A DNA stretch of 64,000 nt, taken from contig CANMBU010000002.1 of NCBI GenBank assembly GCA_947496175.1, positions 744,001 to 808,000 of the forward strand. Reading direction: 5' to 3'. This document shows, in pieces, positions 24,737-32,717 of this stretch. The stretch is from an uncultured Roseovarius sp. (GTDB lineage Bacteria; Pseudomonadota; Alphaproteobacteria; Rhodobacterales; Rhodobacteraceae). Within the stretch, counting starts at the first letter, position 1, and each line of letters opens with the position of its first letter. The notes beneath the pieces are model-generated. The model was not told the origin of the DNA. It saw only the letters and a program-made list of their open reading frames with translations, and searched no databases. A program made the translations under genes and the position numbers.

Positions 24737-25588
24737 ATGACCCTCACGGTGTTCAGCGCGGTGATTTTCGCCGCGCTTTTGCATGCAGGCTGGAATGCGT
24801 TGGTCAGGGGCGGGCGTGACAAGACCACATCCATGGCGGCGGTTGTGGCGGGTCAGGCCTTGTTCGGCGGGTGTCTTGCCGCAGTGCTGCCGCTGCCTGC
24901 GCCCGAAAGCTGGCCTTGGATTGCAAGCGGTGTGATCCTGCATATCGGCTACCAGTTCTTTTTGTCCGCAGCCTATAGCACTGGAGAGTTGAGCGAAGTC
25001 TACCCTTTGGCGCGAGGGACAGCGCCGCTTTTGGTCGCCATAACATCCGTCACGATCCTGGGCATAACGCTCGGTCCGTTTGAGTGGATGGGCGTGATCC
25101 TGATTTCCTGCGGTCTGGCAAGTCTGGTGATCGTCAGAAGCAATGGGCGTTTCCAGCTGCCTGCCCGCGGGACTCTGATGGCGCTTGGGGCGAGTGTCTT
25201 TATCGCGGCATACTCGCTCAATGACGGGTTCGGCGCGCGCCTCTCGGATGCGCCGGTTGCGTTTTTCGGGTGGCTGGCACTGATCAATGGGGTGGTGTAC
25301 ACCTCTATCCTTCCGTTTTGGCGCCCCGATGCCCTACGTGCGCTGCCCGGCGCCTGGCCTGTCGTGGTGATCGGAGGAGGGGCCTCCTTCGCGGCTTACG
25401 CCCTGGTGGTCTGGGCCTTTACGCAAGCGCCCATCGCAACGGTCTCGGCGCTGCGAGAGACATCGATCCTCTTTGCCCTGGCCATCGGCGTCGGCCTCAT
25501 GGGCGAAAAGGTTAATCTCCGCCGACTTGTCGCCATCTTTCTGACGTTGCTCGGTGCTATCGCTCTTCGTCTGGGAAAATCATCATGA
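24737..25588 (+). CDS. EamA/DMT-family transporter (Phn_DUF6-like)
   Basis: 283-residue membrane protein with about ten helices in two EamA repeats (MTLTVFSAVIFAALLHAGWN; FLSAAYSTGELSEVYPLARG; SLNDGFGARLSDAPVAFFGW; TVSALRETSILFALAIGVG). The PLARG and RETS motifs match the family named from phosphonate-utilisation clusters. The start ATG at 24737 is chosen because upstream in-frame sequence is not membrane-like. It is divergent from the PhnF-like gene and 63 nt upstream of the FosX-like gene, suggesting co-transcription. It is likely an exporter of a small metabolite. Confidence 0.72.
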   Translation: MTLTVFSAVIFAALLHAGWNALVRGGRDKTTSMAAVVAGQALFGGCLAAVLPLPAPESWPWIASGVILHIGYQFFLSAAYSTGELSEVYPLARGTAPLLVAITSVTILGITLGPFEWMGVILISCGLASLVIVRSNGRFQLPARGTLMALGASVFIAAYSLNDGFGARLSDAPVAFFGWLALINGVVYTSILPFWRPDALRALPGAWPVVVIGGGASFAAYALVVWAFTQAPIATVSALRETSILFALAIGVGLMGEKVNLRRLVAIFLTLLGAIALRLGKSS

Positions 25589-25651
25589 AAACACCTGCCT
25601 TCGATTGCCGCAAAGCGCACAGGATCAAGGGGGCAATGGCGGTGAACTGCG

Positions 25652-26071
25652 ATGATTGAAGGTCTGTCTCACATCACCTTTATATGTCAGGATATCGACC
25701 GCATGGCCTTGATCCTGAGCGAGATGATCGGCGCCGAGCAAATCTATGCCTCTGATGAGAAGACCTTTTCTCTCTCTCGCGAAAAGTTTCTAAGCGCAGG
25801 CGGTCTTTGGATTGCGGTGATGCAAGGGCCGTCCCTTTCAGAGCGCAGCTACAATCATGTGGCCTTCAAAGTCTCCGAGGCTGATTTGGAGGAGGCAACC
25901 CAAAAAGCCGAAAGACTCGGGCTGGACATTCGCGCACCCCGTCCCCGGGTTCCGGGCGAAGGCCGGTCGCTCTATTTCTATGACGAGGACAATCATCTTT
26001 TTGAATTGCACACCGGCACACTCGAAGAACGCCTCGAAAGATATGCGCAGAAAGACACGGCCTTGCTTTGA
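25652..26071 (+). CDS. fosX: FosX-type fosfomycin-resistance / epoxide hydrolase (glyoxalase fold)
   Basis: 139-residue vicinal-oxygen-chelate protein. Candidate metal ligands are His7 (GLSHITF), His69 (YNHVAFKV) and the Glu in NHLFELHTG. Glu44 in SLSREKF lies where FosX enzymes carry the general base that activates water, and DEKTFSLSREKF is highly FosX-like. FosX adds water to the fosfomycin epoxide. The Mesorhizobium loti homologue lies in a phosphonate operon and has weak drug activity, so the native substrate may be another phosphonate. Naming as FosX is by motif, not by measured activity. Confidence 0.75.
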   Translation: MIEGLSHITFICQDIDRMALILSEMIGAEQIYASDEKTFSLSREKFLSAGGLWIAVMQGPSLSERSYNHVAFKVSEADLEEATQKAERLGLDIRAPRPRVPGEGRSLYFYDEDNHLFELHTGTLEERLERYAQKDTALL

Positions 26072-26143
26072 CATTGACGGCAGTGGTGATCCTGTAGATC
26101 ATTCTGAGACTTCAGGTTCGAGTACACACCAAAAGGCAAAGTT

Positions 26144-27178
26144 ATGCGCGCGGCCATTGTCAGAGAATTCAACGAAGACCTGTCCATTGAAACAATGCCC
26201 GACCCGGCCTGTCCGGAGGATGGTGTGGTGCTCGAAGTGGCCGCCTGCGGGGTGTGCCGCTCGGACTATCACGGTTGGACCGGAGAGCATCCTCTGATCA
26301 AAAGCGGTTCGCTTTTAGGCCATGAATATTGCGGCACCGTCGTCGAAGCCGGACCTCAAGCGCAACACAAAATCGGTGACCACCTGATCGCGCCGTTCAT
26401 CCTGGGATGTGGCAGTTGCCCGGCGTGTCATACGGGCGTGTCCAACACCTGCGCGCACCAGATCGTGCCGGGGTTCAGCGCGCCGGGGGCTTACGCTGAA
26501 TACGTCGCTGTGCCCTATGACCATAACCTGGTGCATCTGCCCGAAACCATGTCGCCTGCGCTTGCTGCCGGCTTGGGATGCCGTGTCACAACAGCATGGC
26601 ACGCATTGACCGACCGCGCCGATGTCAAAGCCGGTGAATGGGTGGCGGTGCATGGCACTGGCGGGATCGGTCTGGCCGTATTGCTCTTGGCGAAAAGGCT
26701 GGGCGCACAGGTTGTCGTTGTCGATATCGTCGACGAAAAGCTGGAGCACGCAAAGCAACATGGTGCGGATGCGGTGGTGAATGCCGCAAAGGAAGACGCG
26801 GCTGAGGCCATCCGGGATATCACAGGCGGCGGGGCTCAGGTTTCCATTGAGGCCTTGGGCATTGAGCCAACCACCAACGCCTCGGTGGAATGTCTGGCAA
26901 TACTTGGCCGTCACGTGCATGTAGGCATGCCTGCCGGAGATGGCCGGATGGAAATTAACCTGCGTGCAATCTATGCCAAACAACTGTCCTTCTTCGGCAC
27001 AAGAGGCATGCCATCTTGGAAATACCCGTCACTGCTTGGAATGATCGAACGCGGTGAGGTGGACATCAGCCCCATGGTCGCCCGCGAAGTCCCGCTCTCT
27101 GGCGCCAGCGCTGAACTTCGTGCCATGCACGGACCAACGTCACCGGGCACAGCGGTGATTACGGACTTTAAGAGCTAG
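26144..27178 (+). CDS. Zinc-dependent alcohol dehydrogenase
   Basis: 344-residue medium-chain dehydrogenase. Catalytic zinc ligands are Cys in AACGVCRSDYHGWTGEH, His-Glu in LLGHEYCGTV and a Cys in LGCRVTTAWH. Structural zinc Cys residues are in GCGSCPACHTGVSNTC. NAD(P) binds at VHGTGGIGLAVLLL. The reaction is reversible oxidation of an alcohol to an aldehyde; the substrate is unknown. Its 3' end overlaps the convergent nitroreductase gene by four bases. It follows the FosX-like gene by 72 nt on the same strand and could be in the same unit. Confidence 0.85.
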   Translation: MRAAIVREFNEDLSIETMPDPACPEDGVVLEVAACGVCRSDYHGWTGEHPLIKSGSLLGHEYCGTVVEAGPQAQHKIGDHLIAPFILGCGSCPACHTGVSNTCAHQIVPGFSAPGAYAEYVAVPYDHNLVHLPETMSPALAAGLGCRVTTAWHALTDRADVKAGEWVAVHGTGGIGLAVLLLAKRLGAQVVVVDIVDEKLEHAKQHGADAVVNAAKEDAAEAIRDITGGGAQVSIEALGIEPTTNASVECLAILGRHVHVGMPAGDGRMEINLRAIYAKQLSFFGTRGMPSWKYPSLLGMIERGEVDISPMVAREVPLSGASAELRAMHGPTSPGTAVITDFKS

Positions 27179-28017
27179 TCCAGGCTGAAACCCTGCGCGC
27201 GGATATACGCCCCGAAGTCTGCGCGCTCTTGCTGGCTGTATTGACGCACCTTATCGTCTGACCATCCATAGTGGTCCTTATGCCCAAACAAGTCCGTCAG
27301 GCGCTGCGTCGAATAAGGCTGCGCCTCTCTGCGTGCAGAGTCGTAGGTTTCAACCGCTTCCTGCAACCCGTCTTCGCGGTACCGGTCCACATGGCATGTG
27401 GCCGCCAATGGCAGGCGCTTGGCGATCTTGGCTGGTTCCTTTGGATACCCGATCGCCAGCCCTGCGAAGGGAAACACATGTTTGGGCAAGTTCAACAACT
27501 CTGATACGGCGCGTGCTTCATTGCGTACCGCACTGATCGGGCAACAGCCTAGTCCAACGGCCTCAGCTGCCGTGACGAACGCACCCAAGGCAATGGCGGC
27601 GTCCCCGACGGCGTTGAAAAACGCATCAATATGGTCATTGGCAAAGGGCACATTGTGCCAGTCATGCAGCAACCTCTGCCGCCGGTTGTTGCCGCAAAAA
27701 ACTGCGATCATCGGTGCATCTGCCACCCAGGACTGACCTGAAACAAGGCTTGCAAGCTCGGCACGCAGGACCGGGGATTGCAGCAGGATGATATCGCGTT
27801 GTTGCAGATCGCTTTTCGTAGGAGAAGCCATTGCGGCAGCGCACAATACATTCAGAATGCCCTGCGGCACGGGTTTGTCCTGAAACGCACGACAGGACCC
27901 TCGGGACATCATTGAGTGCAGCAACTCAATCGGTGTGTCGGCGACTTGCACCTCTGGCGCGTCATCATAGCGTGCGCTCAAAAGGTCTTGCAGATTGGAG
28001 TCGGAGGCGTGTGTCAT
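27175..28017 (-). CDS. Nitroreductase-family flavoprotein
   Basis: 280-residue FMN-dependent nitroreductase-like protein. The family opening LLHSMMSRGSCRAFQDKPV is at residues 30-48, LCAAAMASPTKSDLQQRDII carries the next flavin contact, and AVGLGCCPISAVRNEARAV plus the FAGLAIGYP strand close the fold. Such enzymes reduce nitro groups, quinones or flavin-like substrates with NAD(P)H. It is convergent with the alcohol dehydrogenase, and its 5' side faces the fumarate-reductase-like operon across 130 nt of AT-rich sequence. Confidence 0.82.
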   Translation of the reverse strand: MTHASDSNLQDLLSARYDDAPEVQVADTPIELLHSMMSRGSCRAFQDKPVPQGILNVLCAAAMASPTKSDLQQRDIILLQSPVLRAELASLVSGQSWVADAPMIAVFCGNNRRQRLLHDWHNVPFANDHIDAFFNAVGDAAIALGAFVTAAEAVGLGCCPISAVRNEARAVSELLNLPKHVFPFAGLAIGYPKEPAKIAKRLPLAATCHVDRYREDGLQEAVETYDSARREAQPYSTQRLTDLFGHKDHYGWSDDKVRQYSQQERADFGAYIRAQGFSLD

Positions 28018-28150
28018 GTGTTTCCAGCGTTTGCAGTTTTATGAAAGAAAATCTAACAAATACCGTAAGAATTTATCGCATTCATTAAGCTTTCCTATAC
28101 TCTATACTGTTGCACAAAGCTGACGCCCTGTGAAAGACAAGACCCGGAAA

Positions 28151-28864
28151 ATGACATCGAATATCCTGAAAGTCACACTTGAACGCGATGCCGGTGGGCA
28201 GACCGAATTCGATGTGCCGGCCTATGAGAGCCAGACCGTTCTGGATGTCGTGTCCTGGATTCAGCAGAATGCCGATCCGACGCTCAGTTACCGCTTTGCC
28301 TGTCGCGTTGGCATGTGTGGCTCTTGCGCGATGATGGTCAATGGCGTGCCGCGCTGGACGTGCCGGACGCATATTTCCAAGGTTCTTGACGGTGACAAAG
28401 TGACAATCGGGCCACTTAGGAACTTGCCGGTGATCAAAGATCTCACCGTGGATATGGACCCGTTCTTTGACAAATGGGTTGGCGCGGAGGCTGTTCATCA
28501 CGGGACATTGACGCGGGATGATCCGATAGCCGCCGTGGATGAGACCAGCCCAGAGCGGGTCGAGGCCAATGCAGGGATTGAATGCATCAATTGCTCGGTC
28601 TGCTATGCAGCTTGTGACACGGTGGCAGGCAATCCCGACTACCTTGGGCCAGCCGCGTTGCAACGGGCCTGGACCTTGCTCAACGATGCCAAGGATGAGG
28701 GCCGCGCCGCCATCCTTGAGGCGGTGTCGGGGCGTGGGGGATGCCACAACTGTCATTCCATGGGCTCCTGCACGGCCTATTGCCCCAATGAGCTTGATCC
28801 GATGTCCGCCATCGCCGGGCTGAAACGGGAAACGGCCAAATCTTTCTTCAAAAGGGGCCGCTAA
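28151..28864 (+). CDS. Succinate dehydrogenase/fumarate reductase-type iron-sulfur subunit
   Basis: 237-residue SdhB/FrdB-like protein. The [2Fe-2S] ligands are in CRVGMCGSCAMMVNGVPRWT followed by Cys. The [4Fe-4S] and [3Fe-4S] ligands are in CINCSVCYAAC and CHNCHSMGSCTAYCP. It would relay electrons between the flavoprotein and the membrane anchor. The ATG at 28151 (MTSNILKVTLERD) is preferred; an in-frame GTG at 28130 adds seven residues. It opens an operon of overlapping genes. Alphaproteobacteria normally carry their TCA-cycle sdhCDAB elsewhere in another order, so this is probably a second complex. Confidence 0.85.
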   Translation: MTSNILKVTLERDAGGQTEFDVPAYESQTVLDVVSWIQQNADPTLSYRFACRVGMCGSCAMMVNGVPRWTCRTHISKVLDGDKVTIGPLRNLPVIKDLTVDMDPFFDKWVGAEAVHHGTLTRDDPIAAVDETSPERVEANAGIECINCSVCYAACDTVAGNPDYLGPAALQRAWTLLNDAKDEGRAAILEAVSGRGGCHNCHSMGSCTAYCPNELDPMSAIAGLKRETAKSFFKRGR

Positions 28865-29196
28865 TGCTGAGCTTGCGTCTATACATGGCTCAAAGGATCA
28901 CCGCGCTTTTGATGGCGCCTTTGGTGATCGGGCATCTGGCGGTGATGATCTATGCCATTCAGGGCGGGTTGAGTGCCGAGGAAATCCTGGGCCGCACGCA
29001 AGGGTCGGTGGCGTGGTTCTTGTTTTACGGCATTTTCGTCGTTGCGGTTGCCGTTCACGGAGCCATCGGCCTGCGCACAGTGGCGCATGAATGGGGCGGG
29101 CTTAAGGGTGCCGCACTTGAGGTTTTCATGTGGGCCGTGGGCCTTGGTCTTTTTGCAATGGGAGCACGTGCCGTCTGGGCCGTGACATTTGCATGA
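28864..29196 (+). CDS. Small membrane subunit, succinate dehydrogenase/fumarate reductase type
   Basis: 110-residue protein with three predicted membrane helices (LLMAPLVIGHLAVMIYAIQG; VAWFLFYGIFVVAVAVHGAI; LEVFMWAVGLGLFAMGARAV). MAQRITALLMAPLVIGHLAV resembles the SdhC/D helix with quinone-site and haem-ligand histidines. It overlaps the iron-sulfur gene by one base and the next membrane gene by four. Together with that gene it should anchor the complex and exchange electrons with quinone. Confidence 0.7.
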   Translation: MLSLRLYMAQRITALLMAPLVIGHLAVMIYAIQGGLSAEEILGRTQGSVAWFLFYGIFVVAVAVHGAIGLRTVAHEWGGLKGAALEVFMWAVGLGLFAMGARAVWAVTFA

Positions 29197-29546
29197 GGGC
29201 GGCACGTGGCATCACCTCGCGCGCACACCCGCTTTGGCTGGCCTATATCCTGCACCGGCTGTCGGGGTTGGGGTTGGCGCTCTTCCTGCCGTTTCATTTC
29301 TGGGTGCTGGCGTTGGCCACCACTGACCCGGCTCGGCTTGACGGGTTCCTGACCCTGACCGAAGCAGGCGCGGTGAAGCTGGCCGAGTTTGGTTTGGTGT
29401 TCCTTCTGGCGGTGCACATGTTTGGCGGTCTGCGCCTGATGGCGCTGGAATTCCTGCCCTGGACGCCGTCGCAAAAGACATTGGCCGCAGGGGCCACGGC
29501 TTTGTCCTTTTGCGTCGCCATGCTATTTTTGTTGAAGGCGATATAA
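29193..29546 (+). CDS. Second membrane anchor, cytochrome b556-like (SdhC type)
   Basis: 117-residue protein with three helices. LAYILHRLSGLGLALFLPFH contains the H-R-x-S-G motif conserved in SdhC and its quinone site, and LVFLLAVHMFGGLRLMALEF carries the likely haem-ligand His. The ATG overlaps the stop of the preceding gene, and it ends just before the flavoprotein gene. With the preceding 110-residue protein this gives a two-subunit anchor, as in type C succinate:quinone oxidoreductases. Confidence 0.75.
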   Translation: MRAARGITSRAHPLWLAYILHRLSGLGLALFLPFHFWVLALATTDPARLDGFLTLTEAGAVKLAEFGLVFLLAVHMFGGLRLMALEFLPWTPSQKTLAAGATALSFCVAMLFLLKAI

Positions 29547-29547
29547 G

Positions 29548-31305
29548 ATGCGACTGTCCGATATCGACCACCACGACACCGATATCCTGATCCTCGGGAC
29601 CGGCGGCGCGGGGCTTTTTGCGGCGCTCCATGCGCAGCAAAGCGCGCCGGAAGGGACCAAGATCACCATCGCGGTCAAGGGTCTGATCGGGAAATGCGGC
29701 TGCACCCGGATGGTGCAGGGGGGCTACAACGTGGCGCTGGGCGGCGGCGACACGGTGGAACGGCACTTCATGGACACGATCCAGGGGGGCAAGTGGCTCC
29801 CTAATCAGGATATGGCCTGGCGGCTGTGCGAACAGGCGGTGGTGCGTATTCGCGAGCTGGAAAATGAAGTTGGGTGTTTCTTTGACCGCAACCCGGATGG
29901 CTCGTTGCACCAGAAGGCCTTTGCCGGGCAAACTGCAGATCGTACCGTGCACAAAGGCGACCTCACCGGCATCGAGATCATCAATCGCCTGATGGAAAAG
30001 GTGCTGGCGAGCGGTGTCGAGAAGCTGCAGGAGCATCGCGCCGTGGGGCTAATTCCGACCAAGGACGGCAGCGCGTTGGCCGGTGTTCTGATGATCGACA
30101 TGCGCACGGGGCGGTTCCGGTTTGTGCGCGCCAAGACCGTGCTGATGGCGACAGGTGGCGGGCCGACCATGTACAAATACCACACACCCTCAGGCGACAA
30201 GACAATGGACGGTCTTGCCATGGCGCTGCGCGCAGGTCTTAGCCTGCGTGATATGGAGATGGTGCAGTTCCACCCCACGGGTTTACTCGCAGGGGAGCAC
30301 ACGCGCATGACGGGCACTGTGCTGGAGGAAGGGCTGCGCGGCGCGGGCGGGCAGCTCATCAACCATGCCGGTCAGCGCTTTATGTTCGACTATGACGGCA
30401 AGGGCGAGCGCGCCACCCGCGACGTGGTCAGCCGCGGCATCTATGCCGAGATGCGCAAGAACAATAACCCCGAGCAAGAGGGTGTGTTCATCTCCATGTC
30501 GCATCTAGGCCCGGATTGGGTGGCCGAGAAGTTCAAAGGCATGGTCAAACGCTGCGCCGATTGCGGCTTTGATCTGGCGGGAGGTCAGGTCGAGGTGGTG
30601 CCAACCGCGCATTACTTCATGGGCGGGGTGGTGGTCGATGTGGACACGCGCACCGCGATGGAAGGGCTTTATGTGGCTGGTGAAGACGCCGGTGGCGCGC
30701 ATGGCTCGAACAGGCTCGGCGGCAACGGCGTGGCCAACTCCACCGTCTATGGCGGGATCGCGGGGGATACGATGGGTGCGGATATCGCTGGCATGAGCCT
30801 GCGCGAGCCCGATGAGGCCGTCCTGGAGGCAGAATTTGCGCGCGCGATCTACCCGCTGAGCCGCAAGCCGGACCTTGTTCTGCCCCTGCGCAAAGAGCTG
30901 CAGGACCTGATGTGGGAAGAGGTCGGCGTGATGCGCACAGAGGCGGGCATCAAACGCGGGCTGGAGGGGATTGCGCAGGTGTCGGATGCTCTGATGGATG
31001 TGGGCGTGGACGCCAGCAACCTGGCGTTCAACCTGACCTGGCATGACTGGCTGAACCTGCGCTCGCTTTGTGATATCTCTGAAGTCATTGCCAAGGCCGG
31101 GATCGCGCGAGAGAATTCCCGTGGCGCGCATTACCGCGAAGACTTCCCTGATCCCGGCGCGATGGAGGAGAGTGAGTTTACGGTGGCGACGCAAGGCTCT
31201 GACGGCGTCGAGGTCACCCGCGAGCCGGTCGCCTTTACCATCGTGCGGCCGGGGGAGACGGTCTTGCCGGAAGGCGAGCCAGAGACATTGGTGGCGGCGC
31301 AGTGA
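29548..31305 (+). CDS. Succinate dehydrogenase/fumarate reductase-like flavoprotein, covalent-FAD His replaced by Cys
   Basis: 585-residue flavoprotein. FAD-binding motif ILGTGGAGLFAALHAQQ is at the N-terminus. Substrate-site HPTGLLAGE and TRDVVSRGIYAEM, and the capping-domain region GAHGSNRLGGNGVANSTVYG, are present. In canonical SdhA/FrdA the FAD is covalently linked to His in S-H-T-x-A-x-Q-G-G. Here the aligned stretch is KCGCTRMVQGGYN, with Cys at the His position. Loss of the covalent link lowers the flavin potential and, in E. coli FrdA variants, abolishes succinate oxidation while sparing fumarate reduction. It may therefore be a fumarate-reductase-type enzyme or use another unsaturated diacid. 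Its stop overlaps the next gene (TGATG). Confidence 0.85.
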   Translation: MRLSDIDHHDTDILILGTGGAGLFAALHAQQSAPEGTKITIAVKGLIGKCGCTRMVQGGYNVALGGGDTVERHFMDTIQGGKWLPNQDMAWRLCEQAVVRIRELENEVGCFFDRNPDGSLHQKAFAGQTADRTVHKGDLTGIEIINRLMEKVLASGVEKLQEHRAVGLIPTKDGSALAGVLMIDMRTGRFRFVRAKTVLMATGGGPTMYKYHTPSGDKTMDGLAMALRAGLSLRDMEMVQFHPTGLLAGEHTRMTGTVLEEGLRGAGGQLINHAGQRFMFDYDGKGERATRDVVSRGIYAEMRKNNNPEQEGVFISMSHLGPDWVAEKFKGMVKRCADCGFDLAGGQVEVVPTAHYFMGGVVVDVDTRTAMEGLYVAGEDAGGAHGSNRLGGNGVANSTVYGGIAGDTMGADIAGMSLREPDEAVLEAEFARAIYPLSRKPDLVLPLRKELQDLMWEEVGVMRTEAGIKRGLEGIAQVSDALMDVGVDASNLAFNLTWHDWLNLRSLCDISEVIAKAGIARENSRGAHYREDFPDPGAMEESEFTVATQGSDGVEVTREPVAFTIVRPGETVLPEGEPETLVAAQ

Positions 31306-31691
31306 TGGATTTTGACTTCATAAGTGGAAAATCCCCAAACGAAGAACCTTACGTTAGGAATTCTTTTTGGGACAAACTACCCGGCACCCCCAAGATTCAA
31401 AGTTTCTATGAAAGCTTTGCAAAAGCAGAAGGTTGGGCGGGTGAAGTATATCTCGTTATTTGGACTGAGTCCGAGGTTGCGAGCATTTGGTGCAGTGACA
31501 ACATGGGGTTGCCCAAAGATTTCTTGTTCTTTGGTGGCACCGGGGATTCTAACGGCTTCGGATGCCATTGGCTGAATGGAAAAGAGACTTACTTTTCCGC
31601 ACAATTTGTCAGCGATTTGCACAAAGACCGAACTGATCTTGGAGACTGGTACAAGTTCCGCAAAGCGATATTGGAGGGAGCCTACATATGA
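31305..31691 (+). CDS. AT-rich small gene wedged in the operon, weak SUKH/SMI1-KNR4 resemblance
   Basis: 128-residue soluble, acidic protein that I cannot assign firmly. The segment LPKDFLFFGGTGDSNGFGCHW resembles the core of SUKH (SMI1/KNR4) proteins, many of which are immunity proteins to contact-dependent toxins, but the match is short. The gene is visibly more AT-rich than its neighbours. Even so, it is stitched into the operon by overlaps at both ends: TGATG with the flavoprotein gene and ATGA with the fumarase alpha gene. That suggests a transferred gene now fixed in the operon. An assembly or regulatory partner for the complex is an alternative. Confidence 0.55.
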   Translation: MDFDFISGKSPNEEPYVRNSFWDKLPGTPKIQSFYESFAKAEGWAGEVYLVIWTESEVASIWCSDNMGLPKDFLFFGGTGDSNGFGCHWLNGKETYFSAQFVSDLHKDRTDLGDWYKFRKAILEGAYI

Positions 31692-32644
31692 TCCCCATTA
31701 CCCTCATCCAGAAAACCGCCGAAACCCTCATGGACAAGGCCGCCATCGAGATCCCGCAGGACTATCTTGATGGTCTGCAACACGCCGCCAAGACCGAGGA
31801 TGGCGATCTGTCCTCCTTTGTCCTCAAGGCGATGCTGGAAAATTACGAGGCCGCCAAGGAAGACCGCCGCGCCATGTGTGGCGACACCGGTGTACCACGC
31901 TGGTTCGTCAAGATGGGCAACGAGGCTCGGGTCGAAGGCGGGATGGTCGCGCTTGAGGCCGCCCTGCGCCGCGCCACGGCCAACGCCACCAACGGCGTGC
32001 CCTTGCGCCCCAACCGCGTGCACCCGCTCTGGCGCACGGACCATGACAACAACGTTGGCATCGGCGCGCCCGAGATTGAATATGGCTTTGAACCGGAAGG
32101 CGAATGGATTGACCTCATCACCGTGCACAAAGGCGGGCTCTTTGGCACGGATTACCGCATGCTCTTTCCCTCAGATGGGATACAGGGGATCAAGCGTTTC
32201 TATCTCGACAGCCTCATGGCTTTTGGCAAACGCGGTCTGGCCTGTCAGCCCGCGATCATCGGCATTGGGCTGGGCGGCTCCAAGGATATCTGCATGACGC
32301 TTGGCAAACGCGCCTCTGTCCTGCGCACTGTGGGCAGCCGCAATTCGGACCCCCGGATTGCCGAGATGGAGGATGAGTTCAAGGACCTCGGCAATTCCAT
32401 CGGCATGGGCGCCATGGGCTTTGTCGGCAAAAACATGGTGATCGATTGCAATATCGAGGTGGGCTATTGCCACACAGGCGGCATGCCCATGTCGGTGCAT
32501 GCCTTCTGCCTGTCGTCCCGCCGCGCCGTGGCGCGCATCCATGCCGATGGCCGGGTTGAGCACCGCACAGACCCCGATTGGTTCACCGACTACCAGCGCC
32601 GCGAAACGGTAGAGTGGGAACCGGCACGGGAGGCGGCGGAATGA
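31688..32644 (+). CDS. Class I fumarase / tartrate dehydratase alpha subunit
   Basis: 318-residue alpha subunit of a two-chain iron-sulfur hydro-lyase (TtdA/FumA N-terminal type). Expected [4Fe-4S] cysteines are in RAMCGDTGVPRWFVKMG, GIGLGGSKDICMTLGKRA and VGYCHTGGMPMSVHAFC. The family interconverts fumarate and malate, or dehydrates tartrate to oxaloacetate; these cannot be separated by eye. Being in one operon with a fumarate-reductase-like enzyme, a malate-fumarate-succinate route is the simplest reading. Mesaconate/citramalate or tartrate substrates remain possible. The start overlaps the preceding gene. Confidence 0.85.
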   Translation: MIPITLIQKTAETLMDKAAIEIPQDYLDGLQHAAKTEDGDLSSFVLKAMLENYEAAKEDRRAMCGDTGVPRWFVKMGNEARVEGGMVALEAALRRATANATNGVPLRPNRVHPLWRTDHDNNVGIGAPEIEYGFEPEGEWIDLITVHKGGLFGTDYRMLFPSDGIQGIKRFYLDSLMAFGKRGLACQPAIIGIGLGGSKDICMTLGKRASVLRTVGSRNSDPRIAEMEDEFKDLGNSIGMGAMGFVGKNMVIDCNIEVGYCHTGGMPMSVHAFCLSSRRAVARIHADGRVEHRTDPDWFTDYQRRETVEWEPAREAAE

Positions 32645-32647
32645 GAC

Positions 32648-32691
32648 GAAATCTTGAAAAGATTTCGGGCCGGAGTCTTTTCAAGACTCCG
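32648..32691 (+). repeat. Two adjacent hairpins between the fumarase subunit genes
   Basis: GAAATCTTGAAAAGATTTC (32648-32666) and CGGAGTCTTTTCAAGACTCCG (32671-32691) are two perfect inverted repeats with small loops. They sit in the 73-nt gap between the alpha and beta subunit genes, the only real gap in this operon. They could set subunit stoichiometry by stabilising or attenuating the message, or be a mobile palindromic repeat. Confidence 0.65.
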
Positions 32692-32717
32692 CGCCTTGCG
32701 GCAGAAGGAAGACTGTC

